Shown here piece by piece: positions 6,229 through 8,799 of a stretch of DNA of 8,799 bases. Below the pieces are notes generated by a model that was not told the origin of the DNA, searched no databases, and saw only the letters and a program-made list of their open reading frames with translations. The position numbers were made by a program, and so were the translations under genes. Each line of letters begins with the position of its first letter. Position 1 is the stretch's first letter. The DNA comes from Peptostreptococcaceae bacterium (lineage in GTDB: Bacteria > Bacillota > Clostridia > Peptostreptococcales > Peptostreptococcaceae): NCBI GenBank assembly GCA_029983575.1, contig JASBZE010000069.1:1-8799 (forward strand). Reading direction: 5' to 3'.

Positions 6229-7011
6229 TTAACTTTTAAAAAACTCTTGAAGGCCTTTCAGATTTACGTAAATTTCTCTTCCCTCACTCTTTACCAGCCC
6301 CTCGTTACTTAATTTCTTCATCGCTCTTGATACTGTTTCTCTAGGGCTGCCCAACATTTTTGATAACTTAGTGACACTAATGTTTATATCTAATTTAGAA
6401 AATTCATCTATTAAATCGCCATATATTTCAAAATCCTCTCCAGGAGTAATTCCACCATCCTTTTGGGATATTTTCTCCTTGTGTAGTCTCTTTTTAATTA
6501 TCTTTGTATTTCTTCCAGTTCCATATATCGAACCAAGTCTAAACAACTTCGCTGCAAGCTTTTTTTCTATATTGATAGAAACGGAATTCTTTAATTGTCT
6601 GTAGAGTCTTCTAATCCTGTTTTCCATATATAACATGCAATTTCTGGCAAGCACGTAATCACTTTCCATCAATTTGTCGAATTCCTCAAAAGAAATCCTA
6701 ATTATCTTTGACTTCTCAAAAGCCCAACACTCTACCACCGATGTATTTCTCCTCATTATCGGCTGATTTATCATGTCGTTTTTATTCATGATAAATATTA
6801 CCTTGCTCTCTCCGTTTTCTCCGTACTTAGATATAGTAACCCTACCTTCTGCAACGAAATAAACGTAAGAGAGTTCTTGTTTATCAGAGTAAAGTCTTTC
6901 ATTTTTTGAAAGGTTTAACAGGCTAGCACTTTTAGATGCCCTTTTTAATGTCTCATCACTGACACCACGAAATACGACGATATCTTTGACAAATCTCTCT
7001 AGATTCTCCAT
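6229..7011 (-). CDS. Crp/Fnr-family transcriptional regulator, probable asr operon regulator
   Basis: The 260-residue protein has an N-terminal cNMP-type beta-roll (about 10-110, with YVYFVAEGRVTISKY at 49-63), a dimerisation helix (about 115-145) and a C-terminal winged helix-turn-helix (211-245). The recognition helix SPRETVSRAMKKL (222-234) combines the Arg-Glu...Arg of E. coli CRP with the Ser-Arg of FNR. It lacks the N-terminal cysteine set of FNR (only Cys95 and Cys125 occur), so an FNR-type cluster is unlikely. The cAMP phosphate-binding cassette is also not conserved. Between the dimerisation region and the HTH (about 165-208) it has some 25-30 residues more than E. coli CRP, rich in Lys, Asp and Glu. 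GGAGG (7016-7020) precedes ATG 7011. It lies just upstream of asrA in the same orientation. Its ligand is unknown; sulfite, sulfide or redox state are guesses from context. Confidence 0.88.
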   Translation of the reverse strand: MENLERFVKDIVVFRGVSDETLKRASKSASLLNLSKNERLYSDKQELSYVYFVAEGRVTISKYGENGESKVIFIMNKNDMINQPIMRRNTSVVECWAFEKSKIIRISFEEFDKLMESDYVLARNCMLYMENRIRRLYRQLKNSVSINIEKKLAAKLFRLGSIYGTGRNTKIIKKRLHKEKISQKDGGITPGEDFEIYGDLIDEFSKLDINISVTKLSKMLGSPRETVSRAMKKLSNEGLVKSEGREIYVNLKGLQEFFKS

Positions 7012-7100
7012 ACTTCCTCCAAAGCAAAATAATCCTTAACTATTTTCATAGCAAGTAAATTTTATATAACCAGCATAAAAAATTGGTTAAATCCATATAT

Positions 7101-7109
7101 ATTATACCA
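7101..7109 (-). promoter_or_regulatory. extended -10 promoter of the Crp/Fnr regulator gene
   Basis: The minus strand reads TGGTATAAT: a perfect -10 hexamer (7101-7106) with the extended TG one base upstream. No good -35 is seen 17 bp further up, as is common for extended -10 promoters. Transcription would start near 7094, giving a leader of about 83 nt before ATG 7011. Confidence 0.6.
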
Positions 7110-7122
7110 TAAATATCATAAT

Positions 7123-7174
7123 AAAAATCAGTGCGCCACCCTCAACAATGACTTTAATAGTTGAAAGTGGCGCA
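7123..7174 (-). terminator. hairpin, probable terminator of the YcaC-like hydrolase gene
   Basis: TGCGCCAC (7132-7139) pairs with GTGGCGCA (7167-7174). After a 2x2 internal loop, TCAAC (7142-7146) pairs with GTTGA (7160-7164). On the minus strand the stem is followed by CTGATTTTTATT. It sits 88 nt after the hydrolase stop codon and just upstream of the regulator promoter. The T-tract is imperfect, so termination may be partial. Confidence 0.5.
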
Positions 7175-7261
7175 TAGGATTTATTCAAAACGCTTATGGT
7201 GGTCTACTATATTTGTAATCACCTTTTTTTTAAAGTGTTTTTATCAAATTAATATTACCTC

Positions 7262-7852
7262 TTATTTAAATAGAATTTCTGCAAATTTTCCTGCTGTTTC
7301 TTCTCTTGCCCAGTCTCTTTGTAATTCACATGCTAGTTGTACCCATCCTATTAGCTTGACACCTGCCTGTTCCATACGACGTAAAGCGAGTTCATGGGCT
7401 TCTTTAGAAGTTCCTCCAACGGCATCAGCAATAGCGTATACCTCATATCCTTCTTTTATCATATCTAATGCTGGAAATGATAGACAAGCTTCAGTCCAAA
7501 GTGCCGCCATTATTATTTTTTTCTTTCCTGTTGCTTCGACAGCTTTTCTAAAATTTGGATCCTCCCAAGAATTTATTGTACTTCTATCAATCTCTTCTGA
7601 ATCGCTCAGTACCTCTTTTAATTCTGGGATAGTCGGTTTATTATTTCCGCTAGATACGTTAACAGTTGTCAAAACCACCGGTAAATCGTATAGTTTAGCT
7701 ATTTTTGCTGATTTAACTATATTTTTTACCATTTCAGACTTATCCATTGATTTAATTGAATCAACTTGAGTAGGTTGGAAGTCAATTACTACGAATGCTG
7801 AATTCTGTGGTGTTAATAAATGATCCATCTTTTGATTTCTAATTTCTGACAT
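7262..7852 (-). CDS. YcaC-like cysteine hydrolase, isochorismatase superfamily
   Basis: The 196-residue protein has the isochorismatase-like alpha/beta fold. ATG 7852 is chosen because AAGGAGA (7858-7864) lies about 5 nt upstream; an in-frame ATG at 7900 has no such site and would put the motif inside the gene. VVIDFQ supplies the catalytic Asp24 and LWTEACLSFPAL the nucleophile Cys123. Arg90 (IDRSTINSW) lines up with the basic residue of E. coli YcaC (IARPGNINAW). The sequence follows YcaC closely, including VYAIADAVGGTS and the C-terminal WVQLACELQRDWAR. YcaC proteins are octameric hydrolases whose physiological substrate is unknown, so true isochorismatase or nicotinamidase activity should not be assumed. 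No siderophore or NAD genes are nearby. The gene has its own leader and probable terminator. Confidence 0.88.
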   Translation of the reverse strand: MSEIRNQKMDHLLTPQNSAFVVIDFQPTQVDSIKSMDKSEMVKNIVKSAKIAKLYDLPVVLTTVNVSSGNNKPTIPELKEVLSDSEEIDRSTINSWEDPNFRKAVEATGKKKIIMAALWTEACLSFPALDMIKEGYEVYAIADAVGGTSKEAHELALRRMEQAGVKLIGWVQLACELQRDWAREETAGKFAEILFK

Positions 7853-7866
7853 AATGTCTCCTTTCC

Positions 7867-7907
7867 GCTGCACTGCAGCATACTGATAAACTGACTTCAA
7901 TTTATCA
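7867..7907 (-). promoter_or_regulatory. two adjacent inverted repeats in the leader of the YcaC-like gene
   Basis: GCTGCA-C-TGCAGC (7867-7879) is a perfect inverted repeat with one central base, ending 3 nt before the ribosome binding site. TGATAAA (7884-7890) and TTTATCA (7901-7907) form a second repeat around a 10-nt loop. They could fold in the mRNA leader or serve as operators. The first is too tight to fold as a perfect hairpin, which favours a DNA site for that one. Confidence 0.35.
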
Positions 7908-8022
7908 TCGCTATTTAAGCTTTAGTTTGAAAAAATTACTTATTATCCTTGGGCTTAGGCAAATTTTATTCACTATATCTATTGAGAAAGGATAATATCT
8001 TTTCGATATAATATGTTATTTA

Positions 8023-8646
8023 TTAAATATTAATATCTTCGCCTACTTTGAGAGGATAGTAATCCGCGCCAATATTTTCTGCCATCTTCTTTAAATTTTT
8101 TAGGGCAAAGTCAACTCCAAGCTCATTAAGTGTGATGTCATGAACTGTGAGAATACCTTTTGGTTTATAATCCGCTAGATATTTTTCGATATCTGAATTT
8201 TTAGCCCATGGTGCTGCCATGGGAATGGCAACTACAGGAAGATCGTAAAACTTAGGCAAGGCATCACCTGGATGCAAAAATTTACCATCTATTAAAAAAC
8301 CTACATTCTCGATAGGCGGATCATAGATGCTAGTGACATCTTGAAGAGATCCAAGAATCTCAACATATACATCATCTATATAAAAATTATCTCCATCTTT
8401 AACTGCAAATACTGGAAAGTCAGCATCTACTGAAAGCGCATGAGGTCCGTATACACATACTCCGCCTTTTGTCGCCAAGCTCTTTACCTTATCTATGTCA
8501 ATGTGATCAAAGTGGCTATGAGTCACAAAAATCGCATCAGCCTCTTCAATATTATCCGGCATTCCAAATGCACCTGGATCAATAAAAATAACCTGCCCCT
8601 TGTGTCTAATTTCAATGCAGGCTTGTGGATGTCTTTTAATATACAT
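8023..8646 (-). CDS. metallo-beta-lactamase-fold metal-dependent hydrolase (UlaG-like group)
   Basis: The 207-residue MBL-fold protein has HSHFDH at 43-48 (His43, His45, Asp47, His48), LHPGDA with Asp128 as the expected bridging ligand, and VHD (169-170) as the likely last ligand. ATG 8646 is used because the ribosome binding site GGGGGAAG lies about 7 nt upstream; the in-frame ATG at 8664 would put it inside the gene. In relatives I know, a G-x-x-His sits between the first motif and the VGFLIDG strand. Here the matching stretch is GSLQDVTS, with Gln102 at that position, so one metal ligand may be missing or shifted. The substrate is unknown; members of this group act on phosphoesters, lactones or are uncharacterised. 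It is 170 bp upstream of the YcaC-like gene in the same orientation, with no clear terminator between them. Confidence 0.85.
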   Translation of the reverse strand: MYIKRHPQACIEIRHKGQVIFIDPGAFGMPDNIEEADAIFVTHSHFDHIDIDKVKSLATKGGVCVYGPHALSVDADFPVFAVKDGDNFYIDDVYVEILGSLQDVTSIYDPPIENVGFLIDGKFLHPGDALPKFYDLPVVAIPMAAPWAKNSDIEKYLADYKPKGILTVHDITLNELGVDFALKNLKKMAENIGADYYPLKVGEDINI

Positions 8647-8744
8647 AAAACTTCCCCCTATCACCTTAGATATTAGTGTTTTACCCTTTTTAATAAAGTG
8701 TTTAACAATATGAATTGATGAAAATTCAAATTATATACGTTCAA

Positions 8745-8783
8745 GTAAAAAAGGTGTGGCAGCCTTTGAGAGACCAACCACAC
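8745..8783 (-). terminator. probable terminator of a minus-strand gene beyond the right edge
   Basis: On the minus strand GTGTGG (8778-8783) pairs with CCACAC (8754-8759) around an 18-nt loop that can itself fold in part (GG...CC). CTTTTTT follows. The stem is short, so the call is tentative. No coding sequence is visible between it and the right edge, so the gene it serves would lie outside the window. Confidence 0.45.
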
Positions 8784-8799
8784 TTACTATCTACTTACT

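Noticed and set aside
6047..6232. 61-codon plus-strand frame between asrA and the regulator
   Set aside because: It has no ribosome binding site, runs across the candidate promoter, Crp-type site and terminator, and has low-complexity AT-driven composition.
7198..7232. GGTG...CACC followed by T8-9 on the plus strand
   Set aside because: The stem is only four base pairs and there is no plus-strand gene for it to end.
7161..7769. Long plus-strand open frame (202 codons, TTG start) opposite the YcaC-like gene
   Set aside because: It is antisense to a clear hydrolase gene, has no ribosome binding site, starts inside a hairpin arm, and its product resembles no protein.
7995..8009. ATATC / GATAT hairpin after the MBL-fold gene
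   Set aside because: The 5-bp AT-rich stem has no T-tract on the minus strand and is too weak for a terminator.
8675..8703. Direct repeat AGTGTTT with 22-bp period before the MBL-fold gene
   Set aside because: Seven bases in AT-rich DNA repeat easily by chance, and no promoter could be placed relative to it.

Overview
The window is AT-rich DNA with strong GGAGG-type ribosome binding sites and frequent ATA isoleucine codons. It carries a complete anaerobic sulfite reductase operon and oxygen-sensitive Fe-S and radical-SAM enzymes. This points to an anaerobic low-GC Gram-positive bacterium, most likely a member of the Clostridia. No transposase, integrase, tRNA, rRNA or CRISPR array is visible.

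Left part (1-2222, + strand). A 92-residue protein I do not recognise (225-503) is preceded by an imperfect 33-bp tandem repeat and followed by an intrinsic terminator. Next comes a two-gene unit, 799-2168: a small AhpD-like (carboxymuconolactone decarboxylase fold) protein with a CPYC motif, then a radical SAM/Cys-rich protein of the ArsS type. ArsS is linked to arsenosugar biosynthesis, and this pair recurs in arsenosugar loci. The usual partner, the arsenite methyltransferase ArsM, is not in the window. A strong hairpin terminator closes the unit.

Middle part (2281-7011, - strand). Reading leftward from 5952 the order is asrA, asrB, asrC and then an FNT-family channel of the hydrosulfide-channel type. 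AsrA and AsrB carry electrons (Fe-S clusters, flavin and NAD(P)H), AsrC reduces sulfite to sulfide at siroheme, and the channel probably exports HS-. Upstream of asrA, in the same orientation, is a Crp/Fnr-family regulator with its own extended -10 promoter and its own palindromic terminator. Between that terminator and asrA lies TGTAA-N6-TCACA, a near-perfect Crp-type operator just upstream of a plausible promoter. The regulator's recognition helix (RETVSR) suits such a site. A related sequence overlaps the regulator's own promoter, suggesting autoregulation.

Right part (7132-8799, - strand). A YcaC-like cysteine hydrolase of the isochorismatase superfamily and a metallo-beta-lactamase-fold hydrolase follow, each probably its own transcription unit. 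The second appears to lack one histidine metal ligand. A terminator-like hairpin at the right edge probably ends a minus-strand gene lying outside the window.

The best leads are the regulator/operator/sulfite-reductase circuit, the ArsM-less ArsS/peroxidase-like pair lying convergent with a sulfide-producing operon, and the unknown small gene with its tandem repeat. I found no clear evidence of a wholly new system.
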